Assembly: GCF_002000055.1 (NCBI RefSeq)
Contig: NZ_MVBD01000001.1
Coordinates: forward strand, 186,001-250,000
From: Marinicella sediminis
GTDB lineage: Bacteria; Pseudomonadota; Gammaproteobacteria; Xanthomonadales; Marinicellaceae
Reading direction: 5' to 3'
DNA: 64,000 nt
The translations under genes were made by a program, and so were the position numbers. Of this stretch, positions 42,706-51,378 are shown in pieces (the first letter of the stretch is position 1; every line of letters starts with the position of its first letter). Below the pieces are notes generated by a model. It was not told where the DNA came from. It ran no database searches and saw only the letters and a program-made list of their open reading frames with translations.

Positions 42706-44322
42706 TCAATCCCTCAACCCCACAGCCGCATGGCGTTCAGTCTGTATTGGCTGGCGGTAATGCCGCTGCACCAGAAATTGATTATAGGCATCAATCAGCG
42801 CTTTCAGGGCGGCCGTTTCGATGTCCTGGTCCTGGGCTTTGCCCTGGAAGTACTCATCGTCTGCAACCACAGTGATGGTGGCATGAGCCTTTGCATGTCG
42901 CCCGGGTTCGCGGGATTCGCTGCGGTATGATTGAATCTGACATTCACCAAACCGCTGTTGTAAAAACTGATGTAAAGCGGTGATCGCAGTGTCATCATCC
43001 TGGGCGATGAAGTGGATGTCCTCGGCTTGATCGAAGACCTTGGCCTGCATGGCAAAATGTTGTTTGTTTTTGATTCGTTCAAAGCCGATTTTTGCCACTT
43101 TGATGGGCGCACGAAAAGCAAAATATGCGGCCATGAATTCATCATCAGTCAGTCCTTTGCGTCGTTCTTTGTGGTGATCTTTGATGTATTGCATGATGGT
43201 TTGTCGCTCATCATCGGTGCAAACATAGCCGTGTTTTTGAATGATGGCCTGGGCATGGTTACTGCCACTTAAGGGGCCAAACACAAAGGAGATTTGCTGA
43301 CCCACTTCGCTGGGGTTGAACGGCTGGTAAATGTGTGCATTGCGCAAGATGGCATTGGTGTGACCACCCGAAGAATGTTTGGCGGCGTTGTCGCCTCCGA
43401 TGGGCCAATGCGGTTGCCGGGGTAACATGTTCTGGTGAACAAAATCAGAAATCCGCCGGATGTGTTTGCTGCGACATTGGCTGCGGTAAACTTCACCGGG
43501 CTGGCTGTGGCCAAAGGCATTGAGGTACATGATGCATTGTTCCAGGGCAACGTTTCCGGCACGTTCACCAATGCCATTGAAACAGCCTTCAATTTGGGTT
43601 GCCGGTCCTTCAAAAACTGCCCGCATGCTGTTGTCCAGTGCCAGTCCGAAGTCGTTATGACAATGCACCGACCAGGTGATGTCGCGATCAGGAAATTGTT
43701 CCCGCATGATGTGGGCATGCTGATTCATGTGGTTGACAAAATAGTCATCTCCCTGCAGATAACAGGCCCGGCCTATGGTGTCCGGACAATTGATGGTACT
43801 GGCTCCGGCATCAATCGCAGCACTGATCAAGTCAGTGGTGAATGCAAAATGATCACCCATTTGTGAATAAGCTTCCGGGCTGAATTCAACTTCCATACCC
43901 GCACCAACAGCCAGTTCTATCATGCCTTGAACATCGCGAAGGATTTGATTTTTGTCGTCGGCATAGGCACCCAAAGAGGCGGCCATTAACTCCGGCGCCA
44001 CTGGCACGTACAGGTGCACAATGGCGCGCTGGCTTTTGACCAGTGGCGACAAAGCTTCAATGGTTTGCTCCACCTGAGCTTCGCGCAATTGACTCAGTGC
44101 TGCTACCTTGGGACTGCGGTTTTGGTGGGCATACATGCGGGCGATCTGGCTGACAATGGCATGGTCCTGTTCGCTGGCGCTGGGAAAACCGGCTTCCAGC
44201 ACATCCACTTTGATCAGGCTGGCTAACTGAGCGTATTCAATGTTCTTGCTGTGGCTCATGCCGGCACCAGGGCATTGCTGTCCGTCACGTAAAGTGGTGT
44301 CAAAAATTTTAATCTGTTTCAT
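42706..44322 (-). CDS. leuA: 2-isopropylmalate synthase
   Basis: A 538-residue enzyme that condenses acetyl-CoA with 2-ketoisovalerate, the first committed step to leucine. The catalytic barrel opens with FDTTLRDGQQCPGAG, where most LeuA and homocitrate synthases read DTTLRDGEQxPGA. The metal-binding histidines are in WSVHCHNDFGLALDNS (about 193-208), followed by GCFNGIGERAGN. The C-terminal regulatory domain (about 385-510) is present. ATG 44322 is preferred over ATG 44340 because GGAG lies eight bases upstream of the former. The operon is preceded by a leucine-rich leader peptide. Confidence 0.95.
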   Translation of the reverse strand: MKQIKIFDTTLRDGQQCPGAGMSHSKNIEYAQLASLIKVDVLEAGFPSASEQDHAIVSQIARMYAHQNRSPKVAALSQLREAQVEQTIEALSPLVKSQRAIVHLYVPVAPELMAASLGAYADDKNQILRDVQGMIELAVGAGMEVEFSPEAYSQMGDHFAFTTDLISAAIDAGASTINCPDTIGRACYLQGDDYFVNHMNQHAHIMREQFPDRDITWSVHCHNDFGLALDNSMRAVFEGPATQIEGCFNGIGERAGNVALEQCIMYLNAFGHSQPGEVYRSQCRSKHIRRISDFVHQNMLPRQPHWPIGGDNAAKHSSGGHTNAILRNAHIYQPFNPSEVGQQISFVFGPLSGSNHAQAIIQKHGYVCTDDERQTIMQYIKDHHKERRKGLTDDEFMAAYFAFRAPIKVAKIGFERIKNKQHFAMQAKVFDQAEDIHFIAQDDDTAITALHQFLQQRFGECQIQSYRSESREPGRHAKAHATITVVADDEYFQGKAQDQDIETAALKALIDAYNQFLVQRHYRQPIQTERHAAVGLRD

Positions 44323-44385
44323 CTGTTGTGCTCCTGCCATATGACGGAAATACCAAGATACGCATGACCTGGACTCAAGTCATGA

Positions 44386-44481
44386 ATCTTCGAAAGCCCG
44401 TATTGGCTGGTTGGTTAATTAATTGGTTTTAAAGTGATGTTCTGGCAGGCAGAACAAGCCTTGTCTGGGGAGTTCGAAGAT
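44386..44481 (-). promoter_or_regulatory. leu leader RNA structures between leuL and leuA
   Basis: On the leu transcript ATCTTCGAA, starting at the leuL stop codon (44473-44481), is complementary to TTCGAAGAT at 44386-44394. A smaller stem TGTTCTG / CAGAACA (44438-44456) lies in the loop. No T-rich terminator follows, so control may act on leuA translation. The leuA ribosome site GCAGGAG (44331-44337) is also complementary to CTCCTGC, part of the leucine codon run of leuL (44510-44516). Confidence 0.5.
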
Positions 44482-44624
44482 CAGATTCGAATCAGAATAA
44501 GTAGGCTTAGCAGGAGAATCAGGAGGGGAGTGTAAACAGTGGTGCTGGCATTTTGAGGGGTTTGGTAAACAGTTGGGCAGGCGGATGCCTGACGGTGGCT
44601 GGTGGTGCAATCGGGTCGTTTCAT
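44481..44624 (-). CDS. leuL: leu operon leader peptide
   Basis: A 47-residue peptide beginning MKRPDCTTSH, with a near-perfect ribosome site AAGGAG seven bases upstream. Its last 14 residues are LLILLLSLLILIRI: eight leucines and four isoleucines, the hallmark of a ribosome-mediated attenuator that senses charged tRNA. It lies 158 bases before leuA on the same strand. It is longer than the 28-residue enterobacterial LeuL and differs in sequence; the call rests on position, ribosome site and codon content. Confidence 0.8.
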   Translation of the reverse strand: MKRPDCTTSHRQASACPTVYQTPQNASTTVYTPLLILLLSLLILIRI

Positions 44625-45111
44625 GACACGGCTCCTTGAGAAAATGTAATCAAAATGATGATGTGTTTGGCCATCCAAAACACATCGCCTTTTTCTAAGC
44701 TAACACAAGCCCATTGGATTTGTGAAGTTTTTTTTATAGACCCAATTGACATAAGTCGTGATTCAGGTTCTGGGTTCATTGTTGTAAACAATTCCATCTG
44801 ACTGCTGAAAGATTGATTGTCCAAATGAGAGATGCAACAAGCCCCAAAAAAATAAATTCATTTTTTTTATGGGTTGGATTCAGTGAATTAATGGGACATG
44901 GTTTGATGGCTTAAATGACCATATATCATCTTTTCAAGCCTCTTTTCACGGGGTGGGACTTGTGACCGGCCTGTGCTGTAAGGGCCGATAACTTTTTAAC
45001 ATAAGGGTTGACATCCGATTTTATTTGCGGAAACATACGCCGAAACGGAGCCAAAGTTTTGGCCTATTATTTAACCAATTGAACACATAAACTGAACTGA
45101 AAAATCCAAAT
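44625..45111. other. Divergent leu/ilv control region
   Basis: It carries no protein-coding frame of its own. On the leu transcript an 11-base stem with one bulge lies at 44660-44686 (GATGTGTTTGG / CCAAAACACATC) upstream of leuL. On the other strand a TTGACA at 45008-45013 is the best -35 for the ilv leader. The remainder is AT-rich with no other element identified. Confidence 0.5.
45008..45036 (+). promoter_or_regulatory. ilv operon promoter candidate
   Basis: Consensus -35 TTGACA at 45008-45013; 17 bases downstream a weak -10 AAACAT at 45031-45036 (3 of 6). The predicted transcript would begin near 45043, 70 bases before the leader peptide. Confidence 0.4.
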
Positions 45112-45186
45112 ATGAACTTTATTGCCAACCTCATCAACAACGTCGTCGTGGTCATTCTAGTGATTATCGGCCCACGTGTGTGGTGA
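45112..45186 (+). CDS. ilvL: ilv operon leader peptide
   Basis: A 24-residue peptide reading MNFIANLINNVVVVILVIIG then PRVW. Nine consecutive codons are Val, Ile or Leu, as in the leaders of ilvGMEDA operons. It is followed after 30 bases by a strong terminator. TGGTGAG at its stop codon is complementary to the terminator loop, completing an attenuator. It is too short for ordinary gene finders. Confidence 0.9.
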   Translation: MNFIANLINNVVVVILVIIGPRVW

Positions 45187-45247
45187 GTTCGGCAAACAAT
45201 TGGTAACCCCAAAAAAAGCCCTTCTCACCAAGAAGGGCTTTTTTTTT
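45181..45247 (+). terminator. ilv attenuator: antiterminator plus rho-independent terminator
   Basis: Terminator stem AGCCCTTCT-CACCA-AGAAGGGCT at 45217-45239 with nine T residues after it. The seven bases TGGTGAG at 45181-45187, spanning the leader stop codon, pair exactly with CTCACCA at 45224-45230, the end of the 5' arm plus the loop. A ribosome stalled on upstream Val/Ile codons would leave TGGTGAG free to block the terminator; one that reaches the stop would cover it and let transcription end. Confidence 0.9.
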
Positions 45248-45291
45248 ACTTTAAATTTTACCACCAGGATAACTGCAAAAAAGAGCGAACC

Positions 45292-46158
45292 ATGTACTAC
45301 GATGACAACACAGTGATTTACCACAACGGCCAATGGTTACCAGCCACTGAAGCACGCACCGGCTTGTATCAGCAATCTTTTCACTACGGCAACGGCGTGT
45401 TCGAAGGCATTCGGGCATACGCCACCAGGCAAGGCAGTCAGATTCTGCGTGCCAGGGCCCATTATGAGCGGCTGCTGTACTCTGCCAAAACCATGTATCT
45501 GGAAGTCAGTCATACGGTGGATGAACTGATTGCCCTGAGTGAACAATTACTGGAAAAAAATCAATTGCGCAATGCTTACATCCGACCACTGATCTACAGT
45601 GATGAGAACATGGGACTGCAGCCCGAAAGTCGCTCCAATTTATTCATTTGTGCCTGGGACTGGGCACAGTACTTTGACACCGGACAATTGCGTGTCATGA
45701 CTTCTCCATACCGACGACCGGATCCCCGTTCCTGTCATGTGGATGCCAAGGTCACCGGTCATTACGCGAATTCGATCCTGGCCATGAAGGACGCCAAAGT
45801 CAAAGGCTTTGACGATGCCTTGTTGCAGGATCAGCAAGGCTATGTGGCGGAAGCCACTGGTGCCAACTTTTTTGTGCAGCGTGATGGGGTGCTATACACC
45901 CCGCCCAAAGGAAATATCTTACCGGGCATCACCCGCACCATCGTCATGGAACTGGCAGCAGCCAATGGCATACGGGTGGAAGAAAAACACTTTACCCCAG
46001 AATGGATCTACGGTGCTCAGGGGGCTTTTCTGACCGGTACAGCAGTCGAAGTCAAGGCCATAGCCACCGTCGATGAACAGCCATTTTCGCTGCCCTGGAA
46101 AGACACCTTCGGGGCCTTGCTGCAACAGCAATTTCAACAAAAAGTACGGGCTGCCTGA
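45292..46158 (+). CDS. ilvE: Branched-chain amino-acid aminotransferase
   Basis: A 288-residue fold-type IV PLP aminotransferase for the last step of Ile, Val and Leu synthesis. The PLP lysine is K153 in [13 protein letters not shown]. The family stretch GVFEGIRAY (about 35-43) and the C-terminal [16 protein letters not shown] region are present. It is first of six tightly packed genes; its stop overlaps ilvD by one base. It lies directly behind the attenuator. Confidence 0.95.
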   Translation: MYYDDNTVIYHNGQWLPATEARTGLYQQSFHYGNGVFEGIRAYATRQGSQILRARAHYERLLYSAKTMYLEVSHTVDELIALSEQLLEKNQLRNAYIRPLIYSDENMGLQPESRSNLFICAWDWAQYFDTGQLRVMTSPYRRPDPRSCHVDAKVTGHYANSILAMKDAKVKGFDDALLQDQQGYVAEATGANFFVQRDGVLYTPPKGNILPGITRTIVMELAAANGIRVEEKHFTPEWIYGAQGAFLTGTAVEVKAIATVDEQPFSLPWKDTFGALLQQQFQQKVRAA

Positions 46159-47939
46159 TGAATGAGTTGAACCCCTATTCGAAAGCAGTCACCCAGGATG
46201 ACTCACAACCGGCGGCCAAAGCCATGCTGCATGCCATAGGTCTGACGGCTGATCAATTAAAACAACCTTTTGTGGGCATTGCCTCAACCGGCTACGATGG
46301 CAACCCCTGTAACATGCACCTCAATGACCTGGCCGGGCACATCAAACAAGCCGTTAATCAACGGCCCCTGAATGGTTTGATTTTCAACACCATTGGTATT
46401 TCTGATGGCATTTCCATGGGCACTTCAGGCATGCATTACTCATTGCCTTCACGTGATTTGATTGCCGATTCGATGGAGACGGTGGTGGCGGGTATGCACT
46501 ACGATGCCTTGATCACGGTGGTCGGTTGCGACAAAAACATGCCGGGAGCGATGATGGCCATGTTGCGTTTGAACCGTCCATCGGTGCTGGTCTACGGTGG
46601 GACCATAGCTTCAGGCTGTCATGCCGGCAAAAAACTGGATGTGGTGTCTGCTTTTGAAGCCTGGGGTGAAAAAGTCAGTGGTCGCATCGGTGATGACGAA
46701 TATCAGCAAGTGATCCAGAAGGCCTGTCCCGGGGCCGGAGCCTGCGGTGGTATGTACACTGCCAATACCATGGCATCGGCCATCGAGGCGATGGGGATGA
46801 GTTTACCGTATTCCTCCTCCAACCCGGCCATCAGTGAAGACAAAGCCGCAGAAATGCATGGTTTGGGAGCGGTCATTGAGGGACTGATTACACACAACAT
46901 CAAACCCCGGGACATCGTCACCCGTGAAGCGTTGGAGAATGCCTTTAAGCTGATCACCGTGCTGGGTGGCTCAACCAATGCGGTGTTGCATTTGTTGGCC
47001 ATAGCCGATGCCGCGCGGGTTGATTTCACGCTCGATGACATGCAGGCGATCAGTGACCAGACTCCATTTCTGGCTGACCTCAAACCCAGTGGCCAATACC
47101 TCATGGAAGACCTGCATCGGGTCGGCGGAGTGCCGGCGGTGATGAAATACATGTTGAAACTGGGTTGGCTGGCTGGCGACTGCCTGACGGTGACCGGCCG
47201 TACGCTGGCTGAAAACCTGGCTGAAGTTCAGTCGCTGGCAGCCGGACAAAGCGTGATCCGGCCGGTTGGTGAACCCATCAAAAAGACTGGTCACATCCAG
47301 ATCCTCAAAGGCAATCTGGCCAGCGATGGTGCGGTGGCTAAGATCACCGGTAAAGAAGGTGAATATTTTCAAGGCCCGGCCCGGACATTTGACAGTGAAC
47401 AGCAGTTGAATGATGGCCTGGCCAACGGTCAGGTGAAAGCTGGGGATGTGGTGGTGATTCGTTACGTTGGTCCCAAAGGTGGTCCGGGTATGCCGGAGAT
47501 GCTCAAACCCACTTCAGCCATCATCGGTGCCGGACTGGGAGATCAGGTGGCATTGATCACCGATGGCCGCTTTTCCGGTGGTACCCATGGCTTTGTGGTT
47601 GGTCATGTAACACCTGAAGCACAGGTGGGTGGTGCCATTGCCCTGCTGGAAGACGGTGATGTGATCACCATTGATGCCCGCAGCAGACAATTGAATGTCT
47701 CCCTTTCACAAGCTGAATTGCTGGAAAGACAGGCCCGATGGCGGGCACCAGCCAGCCCATTTGACCGTGGTTATCTGGCCAAATACGCCCGTCAGGTGTC
47801 ATCGGCATCAACCGGTTGTCTGACTGATTTACCGCTCAGCAACCAGCCTGATGGTAAAGAAAAACCAGCGGCCATCACCCTGAATCTGGTGTCAGCCGAA
47901 GTGATCAACAATGAACAGACTAACGGAGGTGTGTCATGA
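46158..47939 (+). CDS. ilvD: Dihydroxy-acid dehydratase
   Basis: A 593-residue iron-sulfur enzyme that dehydrates the dihydroxy acids of Val/Ile synthesis. The cluster and metal ligands are visible: C51 in GNPCNMHL, C124 in [12 protein letters not shown]196 in [12 protein letters not shown]. The active-site [20 protein letters not shown] region (near 472-491) is intact. It overlaps ilvE by one base and the next gene by four. Confidence 0.96.
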   Translation: MNELNPYSKAVTQDDSQPAAKAMLHAIGLTADQLKQPFVGIASTGYDGNPCNMHLNDLAGHIKQAVNQRPLNGLIFNTIGISDGISMGTSGMHYSLPSRDLIADSMETVVAGMHYDALITVVGCDKNMPGAMMAMLRLNRPSVLVYGGTIASGCHAGKKLDVVSAFEAWGEKVSGRIGDDEYQQVIQKACPGAGACGGMYTANTMASAIEAMGMSLPYSSSNPAISEDKAAEMHGLGAVIEGLITHNIKPRDIVTREALENAFKLITVLGGSTNAVLHLLAIADAARVDFTLDDMQAISDQTPFLADLKPSGQYLMEDLHRVGGVPAVMKYMLKLGWLAGDCLTVTGRTLAENLAEVQSLAAGQSVIRPVGEPIKKTGHIQILKGNLASDGAVAKITGKEGEYFQGPARTFDSEQQLNDGLANGQVKAGDVVVIRYVGPKGGPGMPEMLKPTSAIIGAGLGDQVALITDGRFSGGTHGFVVGHVTPEAQVGGAIALLEDGDVITIDARSRQLNVSLSQAELLERQARWRAPASPFDRGYLAKYARQVSSASTGCLTDLPLSNQPDGKEKPAAITLNLVSAEVINNEQTNGGVS

Positions 47940-49735
47940 AAAATGCGTCCATCACCACCTGTAATCGAGTGGCTGAAATCAAGGATCACCAACCCTCTTC
48001 AGATCACATCCCCGGATCAGAAGCGATCATTCGTTGTTTGCTTGCCGAAGGTGTCAGGCATGTTTTTGGGTATCCGGGAGGAGCGATCATGCCAACCTAC
48101 GATGCCCTCTTGGATCATGAACATGAAATGCAGCACATTCTGGTGCGTCACGAACAAGGTGCGGTCCACGCCGCACAAGGATATGCCCGGGCCAGTGGTG
48201 AGGTGGGGGTGTGCATTGCTACATCCGGGCCAGGAGCCACCAATCTCATCACAGGTATTGCTGATGCATACCTGGATTCCACGCCACTGGTGTGCATCAC
48301 CGGACAGGTTTTTGCTCATTTGCTGGGCAGTGATGCATTTCAGGAAATCGATATTCTGGACATTTCGATGCCGGTGACCAAGTGGAATTTCAAAGTCACC
48401 AGGGCCAGCGAAATTCCGGCAGCTCTGGCCAAGGCATTTTACCTGGCACGCAGTGGCCGACCCGGCCCGGTTTTGGTTGACATCACCAAAAACGCCCAGG
48501 TGGATGATTTTGATTTCTGTTATCAGCCTTGCCGTGAAGTGGCCAGTTATGAACCCAGCCCAACGCCCAGTCAATGGTCCATGGCCCAGGCTGCCAACCT
48601 GATCAATACAGCAAAAAAACCACTGGTGGTTTTCGGTCAGGGGGTGGTGCTTGGAGGCGCTGAGGAGGCTTTTATCGAATTTGCCAGTCGTACCGGAGCG
48701 CCATTGGCTTCTACGGTATTGGGCTTATCGGCAATTCCGAGCGATCATCCTCAATATGTGGGCATGTTGGGTATGCATGGAAACTATGCGCCCAACAAGC
48801 TGACCAATGAGTGTGATGTGTTGATTGCCATCGGGATGCGCTTTGATGATCGTGTGACCAGCAATCTGGCGCATTACGCCAAACAGGCACAGGTGGTGCA
48901 TTTTGAAATCGATCCCAGTGAAGTGAATAAAAATGTCACCGCCGATGTGGCGGTGATGGGGGATGTGAAAGAGACCCTGCCGCAGGTGCTTAAGTTGATT
49001 GAACAGCGAGCACATCCTCATTGGCTGAGTCGGTTCAGACAACTGCATGAGATTGAACATGAGCGCATCATCCGCCATGACCTCAATCCGGCAGGAGAAG
49101 ACATCAACATGGCCGAAGTGCTGGCCGCCATCAATCACCGCAGTCAGTCAGCCATCCTGGTTACTGATGTAGGCCAGCATCAGATGGTCACTTGCCGGTA
49201 TGCGCATTTTCAGCAAACCCGCAGTCTGATCACATCCGGTGGTCTTGGCACCATGGGCTTTTGTCTGCCAGCGGCCATTGGCGCTCAGCTGGCTTGTCCT
49301 GAACGTCAGGTGATCGGTATCGTTGGCGATGGTGGGGTGCAGATGACCATTCAGGAACTGGGCGTACTCATGCAACATCAGTTGCCAGTCAAGCTGGTGA
49401 TTCTGAATAATCAATTTCTGGGCATGGTACGTCAATGGCAGGAATTGTATTTTGATAAACGCTATGCGTCGACTGAACTGAGCAACCCAGATTTTGGTTT
49501 ACTGGCTGATGGCTATGGCATCGTCAATCAACGGGTCACGGACCGTGATCAACTTGATCAGGCGGTACAGGACATGCTCATTCATCCCGGCGCTTATGTG
49601 CTCGAGGTGCGGGTGGCCAAACAGGACAATGTGTTTCCCATCATTACTCCGGGTGCTGCTGTTGCGGATATGTGCCTGGGTGTGGCAACTGATAACGAAC
49701 AACAAGCAGATCAAAACCAGGAGCAGAAGGGATGA
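47936..49735 (+). CDS. ilvB: Acetolactate synthase, large (catalytic) subunit
   Basis: A 599-residue thiamine-diphosphate enzyme that joins pyruvates, or pyruvate with 2-ketobutyrate. The catalytic glutamate is E73 in [19 protein letters not shown]. The Mg/ThDP site is [15 protein letters not shown] (about 463-477) followed by [13 protein letters not shown]. The N-terminal [15 protein letters not shown] is typical. Overlaps of four bases on both sides couple it to ilvD and the small subunit. It could equally be named ilvG; the family does not separate them by sequence alone. Confidence 0.94.
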   Translation: MKNASITTCNRVAEIKDHQPSSDHIPGSEAIIRCLLAEGVRHVFGYPGGAIMPTYDALLDHEHEMQHILVRHEQGAVHAAQGYARASGEVGVCIATSGPGATNLITGIADAYLDSTPLVCITGQVFAHLLGSDAFQEIDILDISMPVTKWNFKVTRASEIPAALAKAFYLARSGRPGPVLVDITKNAQVDDFDFCYQPCREVASYEPSPTPSQWSMAQAANLINTAKKPLVVFGQGVVLGGAEEAFIEFASRTGAPLASTVLGLSAIPSDHPQYVGMLGMHGNYAPNKLTNECDVLIAIGMRFDDRVTSNLAHYAKQAQVVHFEIDPSEVNKNVTADVAVMGDVKETLPQVLKLIEQRAHPHWLSRFRQLHEIEHERIIRHDLNPAGEDINMAEVLAAINHRSQSAILVTDVGQHQMVTCRYAHFQQTRSLITSGGLGTMGFCLPAAIGAQLACPERQVIGIVGDGGVQMTIQELGVLMQHQLPVKLVILNNQFLGMVRQWQELYFDKRYASTELSNPDFGLLADGYGIVNQRVTDRDQLDQAVQDMLIHPGAYVLEVRVAKQDNVFPIITPGAAVADMCLGVATDNEQQADQNQEQKG

Positions 49736-50310
49736 AAAGAACCCATCATTTTGCCATTGATTCCAATGATCAGGCGGGCATTCTCAACCGCATCACCGCG
49801 GTGTTTTCACGGGTCAATCTGAACATTGAATCATTGTCGGTGTGTGAAACCGCTGAACGCGGTGTCTTTCGTCACAGTGTGCAGGTGTTTTGTGATCAGG
49901 CCATGGCCAAACGCCTGAGTAAACAGCTGGAACGTCAGATTGAAGTCATCCGGGCAGGGTTTTTACCTGCAGATGAATTGATTCAGCAGGAAGTGGCTTT
50001 ATACAAGATAGCTTCCAGCTCGATGCTGGAGCAAACCCTGGCTGAGCAGATCATCCATCGCCACCATGCGCGGGTTTTGAGTATGAACAGTGAGTACACC
50101 GTGATTGAAAAAACCGGTAGCCGGGTTGAGAGTCAGGCTTTGCTGGATGACTTAGCACCCATTGGGGTACTCGAATTTGTGCGCTCAGGACCGGTCAGCA
50201 TCAGTAAACCCATGACTGCAGGTACATCGGCGGCAGACATGTCTTTTTTTAAACAAAGTGCCACCTGCGACACCCATCAGGGTGACGGGGTGGAGCCCAA
50301 CAATCATTGA
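49732..50310 (+). CDS. ilvN: Acetolactate synthase, small (regulatory) subunit
   Basis: A 192-residue subunit with an N-terminal ACT domain (about 1-75: IDSNDQAGILNRITAVFSRV, NIESLSVCETA) and the C-terminal ALS_ss_C domain (about 85-165). It mediates valine feedback on the catalytic subunit. The tail after about 165 is unconserved and serine/threonine-rich. It overlaps ilvB by four bases and ends 16 bases before ilvC. Confidence 0.92.
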   Translation: MKRTHHFAIDSNDQAGILNRITAVFSRVNLNIESLSVCETAERGVFRHSVQVFCDQAMAKRLSKQLERQIEVIRAGFLPADELIQQEVALYKIASSSMLEQTLAEQIIHRHHARVLSMNSEYTVIEKTGSRVESQALLDDLAPIGVLEFVRSGPVSISKPMTAGTSAADMSFFKQSATCDTHQGDGVEPNNH

Positions 50311-50326
50311 TAAAGAGGAATCAAAT

Positions 50327-51373
50327 ATGGCACAACTGAATTTTGGCGGTACCCTGGAAGAAGTGGTCACCCGTGAAGAATATCCATTAACCAAGGCCCA
50401 ACAGTTTATGGCCGGTAAAACCATCGCCGTGCTGGGTTACGGGGTGCAGGGTCCTGGTCAGGCGCTGAACCTGAAGGACAATGGCTTTCAGGTCATTGTC
50501 GGACAACGCAAGGGCTCGGCATCCTGGGACAAAGCGCTGGCCGATGGCTGGCAGGAAGGCGAAGACCTGTTTGAGTTGGCTGAAGCTGCCAAACGGGCCG
50601 ATGTGGTGATGAACCTGTTGTCAGACGCCGGCCAGATCGAAGCCTGGCCAACCATCAAAGCCAACCTGCAAGCCGGCGATACACTGTACTTTTCCCATGG
50701 TTTTGGAGTTACTTTCAATCAACAAACAGGTATTGTTCCACCAAAAGATGTGGATGTGGTGCTGGTGGCACCGAAAGGCTCCGGTCGGTCGCTGCGTACA
50801 CTATTTCAACAGGGTAAAGGGCTGAATTCAAGTTATGCAATTTTTCAGGACGTCACCGGTCATGCCAAAGAAACCGCCACGGCATTGGGTATTGGGGTGG
50901 GTTCCGGTTACCTGTTTGAAACGGACTTTAAAAAGGAAGTATATTCTGATCTCACCGGTGAACGGGGCATTCTGATGGGTGCGATTGCCGGCTTGTTTGA
51001 AGCACAATACAATGTATTGAGAAAAAATGGTCATTCACCGTCCGAAGCGTTCAATGAAACCGTAGAAGAGCTGACTCAGAGTTTGATGCCCCTGGTGGCT
51101 GATAATGGCATGGACTGGATGTACGCCAATACTTCAACCACCGCTCAGCGGGGGGCACTGGATTGGCGACACCGTTTTCGCGAAGCCAATACGCCCCTGT
51201 TTGAAGAATTGTATGCCAGCGTTGCCAGTGGCGAGGAAGCACGGGTTGTGATTGCGGCCAATCAACAGGCGGATTATCGACAGAAGCTGAATCAGGAATT
51301 AGAAGCCCTGCGTAACTCAGAATTGTGGCAAACTGGTCAGCAGGTCAGAAAACTGCGTCCGGAAAACGGTTGA
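50327..51373 (+). CDS. ilvC: Ketol-acid reductoisomerase, fungal/Bacteroidetes-like type
   Basis: A 348-residue NADPH enzyme of Val/Ile synthesis. AGAGGA lies nine bases before ATG 50327, so the longer frame to 50258 is rejected. The Rossmann motif is VLGYGVQGPGQALNLKDNG (about 35-53). Further phrases such as VMNLLSDAGQ, PPKDVDVVLVAPKGSGR, GKGLNSSYA and NTSTTAQRGALDW closely follow those I recall for yeast Ilv5. They differ from the usual proteobacterial class I form (GYGSQGHAHALNLRDSG) and from the longer E. coli class II enzyme. Metal ligands in the E-x-D-L-x-GERG region (VYSDLTGERGILMG) are present. It may have been acquired by transfer. Confidence 0.94.
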   Translation: MAQLNFGGTLEEVVTREEYPLTKAQQFMAGKTIAVLGYGVQGPGQALNLKDNGFQVIVGQRKGSASWDKALADGWQEGEDLFELAEAAKRADVVMNLLSDAGQIEAWPTIKANLQAGDTLYFSHGFGVTFNQQTGIVPPKDVDVVLVAPKGSGRSLRTLFQQGKGLNSSYAIFQDVTGHAKETATALGIGVGSGYLFETDFKKEVYSDLTGERGILMGAIAGLFEAQYNVLRKNGHSPSEAFNETVEELTQSLMPLVADNGMDWMYANTSTTAQRGALDWRHRFREANTPLFEELYASVASGEEARVVIAANQQADYRQKLNQELEALRNSELWQTGQQVRKLRPENG

Positions 51374-51378
51374 GCCTG

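Noticed and set aside
44419-44610. 63-codon frame overlapping leuL
   Set aside because: It lies in another frame of the leader, lacks a ribosome site and lacks the leucine-codon run.
44621-44824. 67-codon leftward frame upstream of leuL
   Set aside because: No ribosome site and no Leu-rich end; the leuL frame starting at 44624 has both.
45021-45212. 63-codon leftward frame across the ilv leader
   Set aside because: It is the antisense shadow of ilvL and the attenuator.
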